In this document: in pieces, positions 1 to 8,442 of the stretch
Layout of the letters: each line of letters starts with the position of its first letter
Numbering within the stretch: the first letter of the stretch is position 1
NCBI RefSeq assembly: GCF_001417775.1
Contig: NZ_BBZJ01000040.1
Location: 1-47,631 of the forward strand
Source: Streptomyces sp. TP-A0356
GTDB lineage: Bacteria; Actinomycetota; Actinomycetes; Streptomycetales; Streptomycetaceae
Direction of reading: 5' to 3'
DNA: 47,631 bases
Translations under genes and position numbers: made by a program
Notes under the pieces: model-generated
Told to the model about the DNA's origin: nothing
Database searches by the model: none
The model's input: only the letters and a program-made list of their open reading frames with translations

Positions 1-174
1 TTAGTGCTTGAACGCGTCCTTCGCCTTTTCCTTGGCCTCGCGGGCATCACCCGTGCTCTTCTCAGTCTGCCCCTCAGCAGCCATACGGTCGTTTCCGATG
101 GCGCTTCCCACGGCTTCCTTGGCCTTGCCCTCGGCCTGCTCGCTCTTTGCCTTGGCCTTCTCGCCGGCAGTCAT
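1..174 (-). CDS. CsbD family stress-response protein
   Basis: A 57-residue, highly charged, Ala/Lys/Glu-rich protein with the typical CsbD layout: alternating K/E/A heptads, a central AVG..IGN segment and a second K/E/A helix. Such proteins are small, soluble, general-stress products of unknown mechanism. The ATG at 174 was chosen because GGAGGT lies 7-12 bases upstream on the minus strand. An open frame continues further upstream but lacks this ribosome site. The stop codon is the first triplet of the window, so the gene is complete. The next gene diverges from it, so they share an intergenic promoter region. Confidence 0.85.
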   Translation of the reverse strand: MTAGEKAKAKSEQAEGKAKEAVGSAIGNDRMAAEGQTEKSTGDAREAKEKAKDAFKH

Positions 175-213
175 GGAAGAGTACCTCCTGATAGCTGGTG
201 TGCCGCTGTCGCG

Positions 214-240
214 GTAACCCGCTTGTGCCCCGGCGTTCCT
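214..240 (-). promoter_or_regulatory. possible ECF-type promoter of the CsbD gene
   Basis: On the minus strand GGAAC (235-239) is followed after 16 bases by GTT (216-218). This resembles the GGAAC-N16-GTY layout of actinobacterial ECF sigma factor promoters. It lies about 40 bases upstream of the CsbD start. It is a pattern match only. Confidence 0.25.
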
Positions 241-313
241 TTCACAAACAAAGCGTAGTCGGTGAATGGCGACGGAATTGCAGGGCAGACGAACGTGCAG
301 GAGGTTGATAAAC

Positions 314-484
314 ATGGTTCCCCTGGTGCTTGTTCTGCTTCTTGCACTGCTCCTCTTCGGTGCCGGCTTCGCCGTCAAGATCCTCTGGTGGGTCGCCGTC
401 GCCGTCCTGGTGCTGTGGCTGCTCGGCTTCGTCATGCGCTCCACCACCGCCGGTGGCGGCCGAGGTCGTTGGTACCGATGGTGA
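314..484 (+). CDS. small hydrophobic membrane protein
   Basis: A 56-residue protein with a Leu/Val/Ala-rich hydrophobic stretch over residues 2-41, enough for one hairpin or one long membrane segment, and a short Gly/Arg tail ending in WYRW. Short hydrophobic proteins of this kind are common in Streptomyces and their function is unknown. The ATG at 314 is preceded by AGGAGG at 298-303. A longer frame opens at 266 but has no such site. The pairing with a divergent CsbD gene suggests a stress-induced pair; that is inference. Confidence 0.7.
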   Translation: MVPLVLVLLLALLLFGAGFAVKILWWVAVAVLVLWLLGFVMRSTTAGGGRGRWYRW

Positions 485-512
485 TCTGACCCGCAGCGCG
501 CCTTCATCACGG

Positions 513-540
513 GGTCCGGCCGATATGACGGCCGGGCCTC
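513..540 (+). terminator. hairpin terminator after the small membrane protein
   Basis: GGTCCGGCCG and CGGCCGGGCC form a 10-bp stem with one G.T pair around a short loop, 29 bases after the stop codon. There is no clear U-tract, which is usual for Streptomyces. Confidence 0.5.
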
Positions 541-1263
541 GTGCGCATGCCGGACGTTAGGCGACCTGGTGCGTAAGAGGCCGTACAGCCCATAGGTGTC
601 CCAAACGGCAGCGGGGTAGGCGTGTTGCAGTCGGGGGCGGGACACGCACACGCGATGGAACCCGCGCGACCTCCTGCCGTGTCCCCGCCCCCGGCCTTAC
701 CGGCGGCCGTGCGCCCAGCCGGGCTGCGGCGACGTGCGGAGGTCCCGTGGCGCGACTCCCGGACGCAGCGGCCGGCGACCGGGACGCGGCTACGGACGTG
801 GCCAGGTAGAAAGCGACCACGGCCGAGCTGATCCGTCGCAGCCCCCACCACGCCCGTACGGACCTCCCGTTGCCTTTCAGCGTCGGCTTCCGTTCGAAGC
901 CTGACCCTGGGGAGACGTAACAGTGCTTCGTTACCTGGATGCGGGGAGCGGCTCAGAGCCGGGCAGGGGCGGGGCCTTCTCCTCCAGGGCTCCTGTACCA
1001 CGAGGCCGGCTTCTTGTACGCGCCCCGCCCTCAACGCCGCCCCTGCGGGCCGGCTTGACCTGACAGACCTGGGCATGGACCGCGGTGAGCAAGGGCGCGG
1101 ACGACCATGCGGCGGGCCGTCGCGGCAGCGTGTCCACCGGTGACCGAAGCGTTTCCGGTTCTCAGCGGCCAGATGCGGCAACTCGCAGTGCGCTACGTCT
1201 CGTTCCGGGGCAGGGTCGCCAGGGAGCGCCTACTGTTGCCGAGCGGCCCCGCCGACCGGCCCT

Positions 1264-1287
1264 GAAAGCGCCCCGGTGAGCGCTTTC
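1264..1287 (-). terminator. hairpin downstream of the phospholipase D gene
   Basis: GAAAGCGC and GCGCTTTC form a perfect 8-bp inverted repeat around an 8-base loop, about 130 bases past the stop of the minus-strand phospholipase D gene. No U-tract is present. Confidence 0.4.
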
Positions 1288-1413
1288 GTGCGCCGCCCGG
1301 AGGACGATCGGTCTGTGGGACCGCAGGTACGGCGTGCCTTCGCTTCACGCGTGCGGCGCTGGCTGGCTCGCGCGGATCCTGCGGTTCGCCATTGTGCCAG
1401 GGTGCCGGTCGGC

Positions 1414-2622
1414 TCACAGGAAGCGCCGGATCGGGGTGACGGCGGCTTCCTTGGCGCGTTGCAGCACTGCCCGTCGTCTCCAACGAGTGAGCTCGATGCC
1501 CACGCTGTGGCGCAGGTCCTCCTCGTAGTCGCGGTCGAGGGAGGCAGTGAAATCCTCGTCCAGGACGGCGAGCATCACCTCTTCGTCGTGGTCCATGGAC
1601 CGGCGGTTGAAATTGGTGGATCCGATGAGGGAGGCGACCGAGTCCACGGTGATGATCTTGGCGTGCATCATGGTCGGCTGGTACTGGCGGATGTGCACGC
1701 CGGCCTGCAGCAGGCGCGTGTAGTGGTGTTGACCGGCGAGCTGGCAGGCGCGCTGGTCGGTGTGGGGGCCGGGCAGCAGGATCTCGACATGCACGCCGCG
1801 GCGTGCGGTCTGGCACAGCAGGTCGATGAAGTAGGCGTCAGGGGCGAAGTAGGCGGTGGCCAGCCGGAAGCGTTCCTCGGCGGAGGTGAGCATGACCCGG
1901 ATGAGGGTTTGCATGTCCTGCCAGCCGATGCTTGCGGAGCCACGCACGACCTGCACCACCGACGAGCCGGCCTGCGGGTGTTCCGTGAAACGGTCGCGGT
2001 CATCGAAGAGTTCGTCATGACACTCGGCCCAGTTCTGCGCGAACGCGGCGGCGATGCCGTCCACGGCCGGGCCGCGCACCTGGACGTGGGTGTCGCGCCA
2101 TTCGGCAGGGTTGCGGGCATTACCGCTCCATTCCTCGGCGATGCCGACGCCGCCGGTGAAGGCGGTGTGTTCGTCGACGATGAGGGCCTTGCGGTGGCAA
2201 CGGTGATTCTGTTTGAACGGTGACAGCCACACGGGTTTGCGGAACCAGGCCACCTGCACGCCCGCGGCGCTCATGAGGTCCAGCAGCCGCCGCTCGATCT
2301 CCTTGGCGCCGAAGCCGTCGAGCAGCAGTCGCACGCGCACCCCCGCGCGGGCGCGGTCGGCCAAAGTGACGGCGAAGTCGTGGGCGATCTGACCCCGCCA
2401 ATACACGAACGTCATCATGTCGACGGTGTGCCGAGCCGAACGGATCGCCCCGAGCATCGCGGGGAAGATCTCATCACCGTTGCGCAGGGGCACCAGGTCA
2501 TTGCCTTCGGTGGCGGCCACGCCGATCAGTCGCTCCAGGCGACGGCGTAGGCGCTGCTTGCGCGCTGCTGCGTCAGGCACGGTGTCACGCGCAGGGGGTG
2601 CCGATATGCCGTCGAGTATCAC
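1414..2622 (-). CDS. phospholipase D / cardiolipin synthase-like protein
   Basis: A 402-residue protein with both HKD motifs of the phospholipase D superfamily: HRKALIVD at residues 143-150 and HAKIITVD at 320-327, followed by GSTNF at 335-339. This two-HKD layout is that of bacterial cardiolipin synthase (ClsA/B type), which joins phosphatidylglycerol or CDP-diacylglycerol units. The usual N-terminal membrane segments of ClsA are absent, so it resembles ClsB/ClsC-like soluble forms. The start is GTG at 2622. The gene stands alone. Substrate is inferred from the family; other phosphatidyl-transfer or phosphodiesterase activity is possible. Confidence 0.85.
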   Translation of the reverse strand: MILDGISAPPARDTVPDAAARKQRLRRRLERLIGVAATEGNDLVPLRNGDEIFPAMLGAIRSARHTVDMMTFVYWRGQIAHDFAVTLADRARAGVRVRLLLDGFGAKEIERRLLDLMSAAGVQVAWFRKPVWLSPFKQNHRCHRKALIVDEHTAFTGGVGIAEEWSGNARNPAEWRDTHVQVRGPAVDGIAAAFAQNWAECHDELFDDRDRFTEHPQAGSSVVQVVRGSASIGWQDMQTLIRVMLTSAEERFRLATAYFAPDAYFIDLLCQTARRGVHVEILLPGPHTDQRACQLAGQHHYTRLLQAGVHIRQYQPTMMHAKIITVDSVASLIGSTNFNRRSMDHDEEVMLAVLDEDFTASLDRDYEEDLRHSVGIELTRWRRRAVLQRAKEAAVTPIRRFL

Positions 2623-3062
2623 GCCGAATCTCCCACTGGACCATGAAGACAGAACGTCACGGGCGCTGGGCGAGCCCGAACAACCACATTCCCGGCCGGC
2701 ACCGCGGCACTCCAGCAGTCTGCCTGGACCGAGCCCACCGACACCGCGACGCCAGCCGCACAGTCTTTGTTGTGGACGTCACTCGAGCGATCACCGTCGT
2801 GTCGTCACGACGCTCGTTTGACGCTCCAGACGTCCGCAAGGGTGGTCAGTGCAGCCGCAAAACCCGGTCTGACCTGCGGTTGTTTCGGCTCCGGGTTCCT
2901 GTGACGTGATTTCGATGACGCATCATGTGGAGTGCGTGGCGATTCTGGAGCCTGCCGCAAAGGGCTCATGACCCGCGGTTGTGCGCGTGCGCACCAGGTG
3001 CGGTGTGGGCGTTACGGGCGATATTTCGACGCTGAAATGTCAGCCGTGCTGCGGGAGGATGA
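2623..3062. other. non-coding interval between phospholipase D and the zinc operon
   Basis: No supported gene. It contains two interleaved short inverted repeats, CCGCA/TGCGG (2855-2859, 2875-2879) and AACCCGG/CCGGGTT (2861-2867, 2891-2897), whose meaning is unclear. It presumably carries the promoter of the phospholipase D gene. Confidence 0.4.
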
Positions 3063-3095
3063 CCGGGAACTCCCGGCGGCCCGCGGCGCCGGGCC
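3063..3095 (-). terminator. tandem hairpins after the zinc uptake operon
   Basis: CCGGGA-AC-TCCCGG (3063-3076) and GGCCCG-CGGCGC-CGGGCC (3078-3095) are two adjacent inverted repeats immediately past the znuB stop codon on the minus strand. Confidence 0.5.
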
Positions 3096-3100
3096 GGTTT

Positions 3101-4015
3101 CTACCTCGCGCCGGAGACGGCCGGCTCCGTCGTCGTCCGTGACGAGCTCGCCGTCCTTCCGGCTCCCCAGCGCCGGGTGCGGTACATGCCCGCCCATCGG
3201 CAGATGACGTAGATGGTGAACGAGATCGTCGTGACATAGGGGCTGATGGGGATGCTGCTCCCCAGGGCGAGCAGGATGCCGCCCTCGATCGAGGCCACGG
3301 CGAAGAGCACGCTGAGCACGGGCAGCAGCACCGGTGACGCCGTGATGCGGGCGGCGGCCGCGGCGGGCGTGACGACGAGGGTGAGGACCAACAGGGCGCC
3401 GACGACCTGCACGGACAGCGCGACCGCGAGGCCGAGCACGATCATGAAGGCGACGGACAACGCGCGCACGGGCACCCCGCGCGCCTCGGCGACGTCCGGA
3501 TCGGCGCTGGCGAAAGCCAATGGTCGCCACATCACCGCCAGGGCGAGAAGCACGACGGCGGAGGTGCCCAGCAGCCATGTCATCTGCGGGGTGTCCACGG
3601 CGACGATCTGACCGGTGAGCAGGCCGAACTTGTTGGCCGCCCGGCCTTTGTAGAGGGCGAGGAAGAGCACGCCCAGGCCCAGGCCGAACGGCATGAGGAT
3701 GCCGATCACCGAGTTGCGGTCCCGGGCTCGGGTGCCCAGGACGCCGATCGCGCCGGCCGCGACGATCGAGCCGACGATCGAGCCGGCCACGACGTTCGTC
3801 TCCATCAGGAGGGCCGCCGAGGCGCCCGCGAAGGACAGTTCACTGATGCCGTGCACCGCGAAGGGCAGGTCGCGCATGATGACGAAGACCCCGGCCAGGC
3901 CGCCGATGAGGCCGAGGGCAGCGCCGGCGATGAGGGAGTTGCGGACCAGGGCGAGGAGTTCGCCGTAGTTGTCGAAGCTGAAGATCTGGTGCCAGATTCC
4001 GTCGGCGAGCGTCAT
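3101..4015 (-). CDS. znuB: zinc ABC transporter permease
   Basis: A 304-residue integral membrane protein of the ABC-3 (ZnuB/MntB/TroC) permease family, with about eight hydrophobic segments through residue 280 and an Arg/Ser/Thr-rich cytoplasmic tail. Typical family features include the N-terminal SLIAG and MRDLPFAVHGISELSFAGA region and the alternating Gly/Ala-rich helices. Its ATG overlaps the stop of the ATPase gene (ATGA), showing translational coupling. It forms the membrane channel of the importer with the neighbouring ATPase and lipoprotein. Zinc rather than manganese is inferred from the Zur-like boxes upstream of the operon. Confidence 0.9.
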   Translation of the reverse strand: MTLADGIWHQIFSFDNYGELLALVRNSLIAGAALGLIGGLAGVFVIMRDLPFAVHGISELSFAGASAALLMETNVVAGSIVGSIVAAGAIGVLGTRARDRNSVIGILMPFGLGLGVLFLALYKGRAANKFGLLTGQIVAVDTPQMTWLLGTSAVVLLALAVMWRPLAFASADPDVAEARGVPVRALSVAFMIVLGLAVALSVQVVGALLVLTLVVTPAAAAARITASPVLLPVLSVLFAVASIEGGILLALGSSIPISPYVTTISFTIYVICRWAGMYRTRRWGAGRTASSSRTTTEPAVSGAR

Positions 4016-4908
4016 GGGCGGACTCCGTCCCTGTCGTGGGCTGCGGAGGCCTCGTGCGTGGGGTGGTGGGGCGGTGCGGGTGCGATCGGCTCGTCGGGCG
4101 CTCCCACGACCACGACCCGGCCGTGCACCCGGACGACGTCGACCTGTGTGCCGTACAGCTGCGACAGTGACGCGGAGGTCAGAACCTCCTCCGGGGTGCC
4201 CACCCGGTGGCCGCCCGGGGCCAGGTACAGCACCCGGTCCACCAGGTCGAGCACGGGGTTGATCTCATGGGTCACGAAGACCACCGCCGTGCCGTGCGAG
4301 TGGCGCCGGGCATCGATGAGTTCGGTGACGGCCCGCTGGTGGTTCAGGTCGAGGGAGAGCAGCGGCTCGTCGCAGAGCAGGATCCGCGGGTCGGTCGCCA
4401 GGGCCTGCCCGATGCGCACACGCTGTCGTTCGCCTCCGGACAGCAGGCCGAGGGGAACGTCCGCGTAGGCCGATGCACCGACCGCCTCAAGGATCTCGTC
4501 CACTCGGCGGCGGACGGCCCCCGAGCGCGGGCGCGGGCCGAAGCGGTGTCCGTCGATCCCGAAGCGCACGAGGTCGCGGGCGCGCAGCATCGCGGTCGCG
4601 GACAGCGTCGCCTGCTGGGGGACGTAGCCGATGTGCCGGGCGGCCTCGCGGGGTGACCGGCCGAGGACGGTCAAAGTCCCGGCGGACAGCGGCTGCCGGC
4701 CCAGCAGGGCCCGCACGAGGCTGGTCTTGCCCGAGCCGTTGGGTCCCAGCACGGCCAGGAACTCCCCCGGCCTCACGTCGAGATCGAGACCGTGCCAGAC
4801 CGTGCGCTCTCCGTAGGAGAGGGCCGCGCCGCGCAGGCTGACCACCGGGGCGGTGTCTCCACCGCCGATCGCGACCCTGCCTGCGCGAGCCTGCGGCACG
4901 GAGGCCAT
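4012..4908 (-). CDS. znuC: zinc ABC transporter ATP-binding protein
   Basis: A 298-residue ABC ATPase with Walker A GPNGSGKT (residues 55-62), signature LSGGERQR (156-163), Walker B ILLCDE (176-181) and switch His in FVTHE (about 214). It powers the metal importer with the membrane partner encoded just downstream. An open frame runs far upstream through the solute-binding gene, but that is a shadow; the ATG at 4908 lies 11 bases after the lipoprotein stop and fits an operon. The C-terminal 30 residues are rich in Pro and His. Confidence 0.92.
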   Translation of the reverse strand: MASVPQARAGRVAIGGGDTAPVVSLRGAALSYGERTVWHGLDLDVRPGEFLAVLGPNGSGKTSLVRALLGRQPLSAGTLTVLGRSPREAARHIGYVPQQATLSATAMLRARDLVRFGIDGHRFGPRPRSGAVRRRVDEILEAVGASAYADVPLGLLSGGERQRVRIGQALATDPRILLCDEPLLSLDLNHQRAVTELIDARRHSHGTAVVFVTHEINPVLDLVDRVLYLAPGGHRVGTPEEVLTSASLSQLYGTQVDVVRVHGRVVVVGAPDEPIAPAPPHHPTHEASAAHDRDGVRP

Positions 4909-4919
4909 GCCCGGCAGCC

Positions 4920-5858
4920 TCACTTGTCCAGCGCGCTCGCGAGCGCGTCGACGTTGGCGGTCATCCATCCAAGGTAGTCCTTGCCCTTCGGCAGGGTCTC
5001 GGTGACGGGGACGACGGGGATGCCGGCCGTCTTGGCCGTGTCCTGGGCCTTCTGGGTCTGGGAGCCGGAGGTCTGCGCGTTGTAGACGAGGGCCTTGACC
5101 TGCTTGCCGGTGAACAGCGCCAGCATGGTCTGGAGGGCCTTCGGGGAGACGTCGCTGCCCTGCTCGATGGCGTGGCTGAACTCCTCGGGCGTCTTGTTGA
5201 CCAGGCCGCTCGCCTCGGTCATGTACAGCGGCACGGGCTCGGTGATGGCGATGCCCGCGCCGCCGTGCTTCTTCTTGATGTCCGCTTCCTTCGTCTCCAG
5301 GGGCGTGAGCTTCGCCTTGAAGGTCTCGGCGTTCTTCGTGAAGGCGGCCGCGCCGGCGGGGTCGGCCTTGCCCAGGGCGGCGGCGATGCGGTCGGCGATC
5401 TTGGCGACGGTGGGGAAGTCGTACCAGACGTGCTCGTTGAGCTCGCCGCCCTTCGGGGCGGTCTTGCCGGAGACCGTGACCGCGTTGATCACCTCGGCGG
5501 AGGAGTTGTTGCTGCTCTTCAGCATCTTGTCGACGAAGTCGTCGTAGCCGCCGCCGTTCTCGATGACGACCTTGGCCTTGGACAGGGCCAGCTGGTTCTG
5601 GGTGCTGGCCTCGTAGGAGTGCGGGTCCTGCGAGGGGTCGCTGATGATCGAGGTGACGGCGACCTTGTCGCCGCCTATCTGCTCGGTGATGTCGCCGTAG
5701 ACGTTCGTCGAGGCCACCACCGCGACCTTGGACGAGGCGGCCGGGCTCTGCGCGTCGCTCCCGCCGCTTCCGGAGTCCGACGAGCTGCCGCAGCCGGCCA
5801 CGAGGGCCAGGGAGGCGCCGGTTATCAGCGCCAGGCGCCGGGACGGGGACGTGGGCAT
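4920..5858 (-). CDS. znuA: zinc-binding lipoprotein, ABC transporter substrate-binding component
   Basis: A 312-residue lipoprotein. The lipobox LVAGC places the lipidated Cys at residue 23, followed by a Ser/Gly linker. It belongs to the cluster A-I (ZnuA/TroA) metal-binding family: DPHSYE (His80) and NEHVWYD (His143) supply metal ligands. The His-rich loop seen in many zinc-specific members is absent. It captures the metal outside the membrane for the coupled permease and ATPase. First gene of the operon; two Zur-like palindromes sit 83-137 bases upstream of its ATG, which points to zinc-dependent repression. Confidence 0.92.
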   Translation of the reverse strand: MPTSPSRRLALITGASLALVAGCGSSSDSGSGGSDAQSPAASSKVAVVASTNVYGDITEQIGGDKVAVTSIISDPSQDPHSYEASTQNQLALSKAKVVIENGGGYDDFVDKMLKSSNNSSAEVINAVTVSGKTAPKGGELNEHVWYDFPTVAKIADRIAAALGKADPAGAAAFTKNAETFKAKLTPLETKEADIKKKHGGAGIAITEPVPLYMTEASGLVNKTPEEFSHAIEQGSDVSPKALQTMLALFTGKQVKALVYNAQTSGSQTQKAQDTAKTAGIPVVPVTETLPKGKDYLGWMTANVDALASALDK

Positions 5859-5940
5859 GGATCCTCCGCGACTGCTTGGAACAGGAGTCTTCAGATGGGC
5901 TGGGCGCCCCGGACCGCGCCGGGACGTGCTTCACGCTAGA

Positions 5941-5955
5941 TGGAAACGAATGTCA
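5941..5955 (-). promoter_or_regulatory. Zur-like box 1
   Basis: TGGAAACGAATGTCA matches the actinobacterial Zur consensus TGAAAACGATTTTCA (as I recall it) at 12 of 15 positions. It lies 83 bases upstream of the znuA start and probably overlaps the promoter. Confidence 0.6.
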
Positions 5956-5980
5956 CCACCATGGCTGGATCTGATTGATA

Positions 5981-5995
5981 TGAAAATCGTTGCCA
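5981..5995 (-). promoter_or_regulatory. Zur-like box 2
   Basis: TGAAAATCGTTGCCA matches the reverse-orientation consensus TGAAAATCGTTTTCA at 13 of 15 positions, 40 bases from box 1. Two boxes in front of a znuABC operon is good support for Zur control. Confidence 0.65.
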
Positions 5996-6002
5996 AGCCT
6001 TG

Positions 6003-6418
6003 ACGTGCCTGGACGGGTGGGGAGTGACCGACCGCTGCGACACGCGCGTCGGCGAGATCGGCTCCGCCCTCTTCGGCGGCGAACGCCAGCGCATCTCCAT
6101 CGCCCGCGCGTTCCTCAAGGACGCCACGATCGTGCTGCTCGACGAACCCACGGCCGCGCTCGACAGTACGTCGGAGACCGTGGTGCAGGAGGCCATCGAC
6201 CGGCTGGGGACGGCAAGACGGTGGTGGTCATCGCCCACCGGCTGTCCACAGTGGTCGGCGCCGACCAGATCCTGGTCCTGGAGGACGGCCGCATCACTCA
6301 GCGCGGCACCCACACCGACCTGCTCGCGGACGCCGACGGACGCTACACCCGCATGTGGGCGGCCCGGTCGGTGTCCCGCGCGTGGCAGATCCCGGGCGCC
6401 GCGCCCGCGGAGAGGTGA
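6003..6418 (+). pseudogene. ABC exporter ATPase remnant, 5'-truncated and frameshifted
   Basis: Only the C-terminal third of an ABC exporter nucleotide-binding domain remains. Signature FGGERQRISIARAF and Walker B IVLLDEPTAALDS are read in one frame; after about 6206-6212 the frame shifts by one missing base and continues as VVVIAHRLSTV, LVLEDGRI and a normal exporter C-terminus ending at 6418. The signature has F in place of the usual L/S. Walker A and all membrane segments are gone. The break lies next to the zinc operon promoter and marks the edge of an accessory region. Confidence 0.85.
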
Positions 6419-7569
6419 AGCGGGCACGCATGACGCCGCCGCGCGCCTCGGGGCGGAAGGCGACGGGGCGCGGGGTCTGGTCGTCCGTGAACTCGGTCTG
6501 TGGCGTGGTGCAGTTCACCGGCCGGGCGGCCGGCGAGGTCGTACTCGGGCAACGCGCTCCCCGGCGTCCCGGGCAATACGTCGGGCCAGGGCCGGGGTGT
6601 GCCGCGAAGCGGACTCGGCACGCGCTGATGCAGCACCGACCCGGCCTCATCGACGACTTCATCGCGGAGACGGACTCGACCTCGGTCCTTGGAAGTCCAC
6701 GCTGTTGAAGAGCTCTGGGTGCCCTGTGAGGGTGCCGGGTGTCCCAACTGCCGTAAGCCAGCTGGAGTCGTGCCTGCTCGCCGGGCCTGTCGGCCACGGT
6801 TCGGCAGCCGCGAGGCGTGAGTGGTGAGAGGGCGAGGGTGCCGACGGCGAACTCACCGACACCGTGCCGAAGGCGGTCAGCGCCCAGCCGAGGGCCACGT
6901 CGTCTGCGCCAGCGGCGTCCGGCGAACGCCTGCGGTGAGCGGGCACAGCACACGGTCACCCAGCCGTTCCAGGCAGGCGGAGTGCCCGGTGGAGCACTGA
7001 TGCTGTGCTCGCCGGTGAAGAGGTTCTGATAGGAGCGCCGGCCGAACTTGTCGGCGGTGAACCGTCACGTAGTACAGCTGGCAGGTGACGGATACCACGC
7101 CGAAGACAGCCATCAGCACTCCTGCGAGGGCGGCAGGGAGAGGTCACGCCGCGGGCGGCTCACCGAGGCTGAGGCCCCCCGGCCGACCGGCGGCCCGTGA
7201 TCACGACAATGACCAGGGCGACCGCTCAGCCCACGCCGCACCCGCTCGCCGACAGGTTGTGGGAGGCATACCAGCGGTGGACCAAGGTGGCCAAGCAGGG
7301 TTGGCGCCATGGTCAGTTGGTGCTCGGCCCGGGCTCAGCTGCCAGGCGTCGCGGTAGCGCCGCCGGGCGCGGCCCGTCACTGCACCGTTCCCTGACGGAC
7401 CAATCGCCGCTTCGAGTTCAGTGATCGCCCCGGCCGTGCGCGTACCCCGTAGCGCGATGCTCTCCGGACGTGAATAAACGATCATGTACTCGGTGGTTCG
7501 TCTGAGGTGCGCGCAGGGCGTCTCCCGGGCTGACGCCGAAACCGTTAGAACACACATTCGCCTGGTGAT
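6419..7569. other. gene-poor, apparently decayed interval
   Basis: No intact gene was recognised in about 1.15 kb. On the minus strand near 7050-7130 a hydrophobic stretch (MAVFGVVSVTCQLYYVTV) breaks into other frames, as expected of a decayed membrane protein gene. Plus-strand frames are short and lack ribosome sites. It follows an ABC pseudogene, so it is probably degraded accessory DNA. Confidence 0.45.
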
Positions 7570-7583
7570 ATCACTTGAGTGAT
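7570..7583. promoter_or_regulatory. palindrome upstream of the XRE regulator
   Basis: ATCACT-TG-AGTGAT is a perfect 6-bp inverted repeat with a 2-base centre, 58 bases upstream of the XRE gene start. Its position suggests an operator or autoregulatory site. No protein has been assigned to it. Confidence 0.4.
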
Positions 7584-7640
7584 TTCCTTTACGGTGGCGG
7601 TAGTTGAGGCCGCTGGCTTCACTCAACGGGGAGGCAAGAG

Positions 7641-8390
7641 GTGCTCCAGCAGTCACCGAGGCGCTGCGATCAGTGCGGCCGTCAACTCAGCCAGTACAAC
7701 TCCGATCCGCTCTGCTCCGCGTGCGCACGTTCGCTGGCTCTGGCGCAGCCCGCCCCCTCCGTGCCGGACCGGGTGTGGGGTGATCAGGATGTCCGCAGGT
7801 CCCTCGCGACCTGGGACTTCGGCCAAGCAAGCCGTCTGATTCGCCAACGAGGTTCGCTACGGCAAGATGACATTGCGCAACTCACCGGGGTAAGCCAGGC
7901 GTTCTTGTCCATGCATGAGTCGGGAAGACGCCGGCTCACCAACATCGACAAGATTGTCGAGTTCCTCTCAGGACTTGGCGTACCCGGCGACCTCGTCCCG
8001 CTCCCTCGTGTCACGCCGCCCCCGCCGGGGCAGCAAGCCACGGCACAGCTCGCCGATCACCTCGACCCGGATCTGCCCTGGACTCCGGCCCGTATGGTGG
8101 CGGCACTGGGCAAGGCGATCGGAGGTGGCGTGATGGACCGTCGTCAATTCATCACGGTGAGCGGCATGGCGCTCACTGCCTTTGTGCACCACTGGAGTAC
8201 TGCCGAAGCCGAACCCCTCGTACGCGCCGCAGAGGGGTGTCGAATCTCCAAAGGGCTGCTCGACAGTCTGCAACAGACTACCGATGCTGCGGCCTCTGGT
8301 GTATCCCATGTCGAACTGTCCCTCTCTCGTGCGTCCAGGAGGACTGCACGGCCGAATTCATCGGGAGCCGCGGAAGCCCATGGGCCCTGA
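7641..8390 (+). CDS. XRE-type helix-turn-helix regulator with zinc ribbon, C-terminally truncated
   Basis: A 249-residue protein. Residues 8-30 hold a CxxC...CxxC zinc ribbon (CDQCG, CSACA); residues 60-115 hold an XRE helix-turn-helix (RQDDIAQLTGVSQAFLSMHESGRRR); residues 166-185 carry the DRRQFITVSGMALTAF segment common in Streptomyces XRE/TPR regulators. Full-length relatives have about 400-450 residues with a TPR-like C-terminal half. Here the match ends at LLDSLQQTTDA and the remaining 35 residues look like frameshifted sequence. The GTG start is preceded by GGGAGG. DNA binding may survive; the sensor half does not. Confidence 0.75.
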   Translation: MLQQSPRRCDQCGRQLSQYNSDPLCSACARSLALAQPAPSVPDRVWGDQDVRRSLATWDFGQASRLIRQRGSLRQDDIAQLTGVSQAFLSMHESGRRRLTNIDKIVEFLSGLGVPGDLVPLPRVTPPPPGQQATAQLADHLDPDLPWTPARMVAALGKAIGGGVMDRRQFITVSGMALTAFVHHWSTAEAEPLVRAAEGCRISKGLLDSLQQTTDAAASGVSHVELSLSRASRRTARPNSSGAAEAHGP

Positions 8391-8392
8391 AA

Positions 8393-8433
8393 CGCGTCTG
8401 CTCGCATGGGACGGACCCGTGCGAGCAGACGCG
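8393..8433. terminator. bidirectional terminator hairpin
   Basis: CGCGTCTGCTCGCA and TGCGAGCAGACGCG form a perfect 14-bp stem around a 13-base loop. It sits exactly between the stops of two convergent genes (8390 and 8443), so it can serve both. Confidence 0.75.
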
Positions 8434-8442
8434 GGGCTACCC

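Larger units (their letters stand above)
485..1413. other. long non-coding interval
   Basis: About 930 bases without a convincing gene. Open frames on both strands here lack ribosome sites, have Arg/Pro-rich shadow composition and match no family I recognise. It contains the hairpin at 513-540 and another at 1264-1287. No repeats or RNA genes were recognised. Confidence 0.5.

Noticed and set aside
507..1181. Minus-strand open frame of 224 codons
   Set aside because: No ribosome site, no domain and Arg/Pro-rich composition; it is treated as non-coding.
4909..5934. Long upstream extension of the znuC frame
   Set aside because: It runs through the solute-binding lipoprotein in another frame and has shadow composition; the ATPase domain begins only after 4908.
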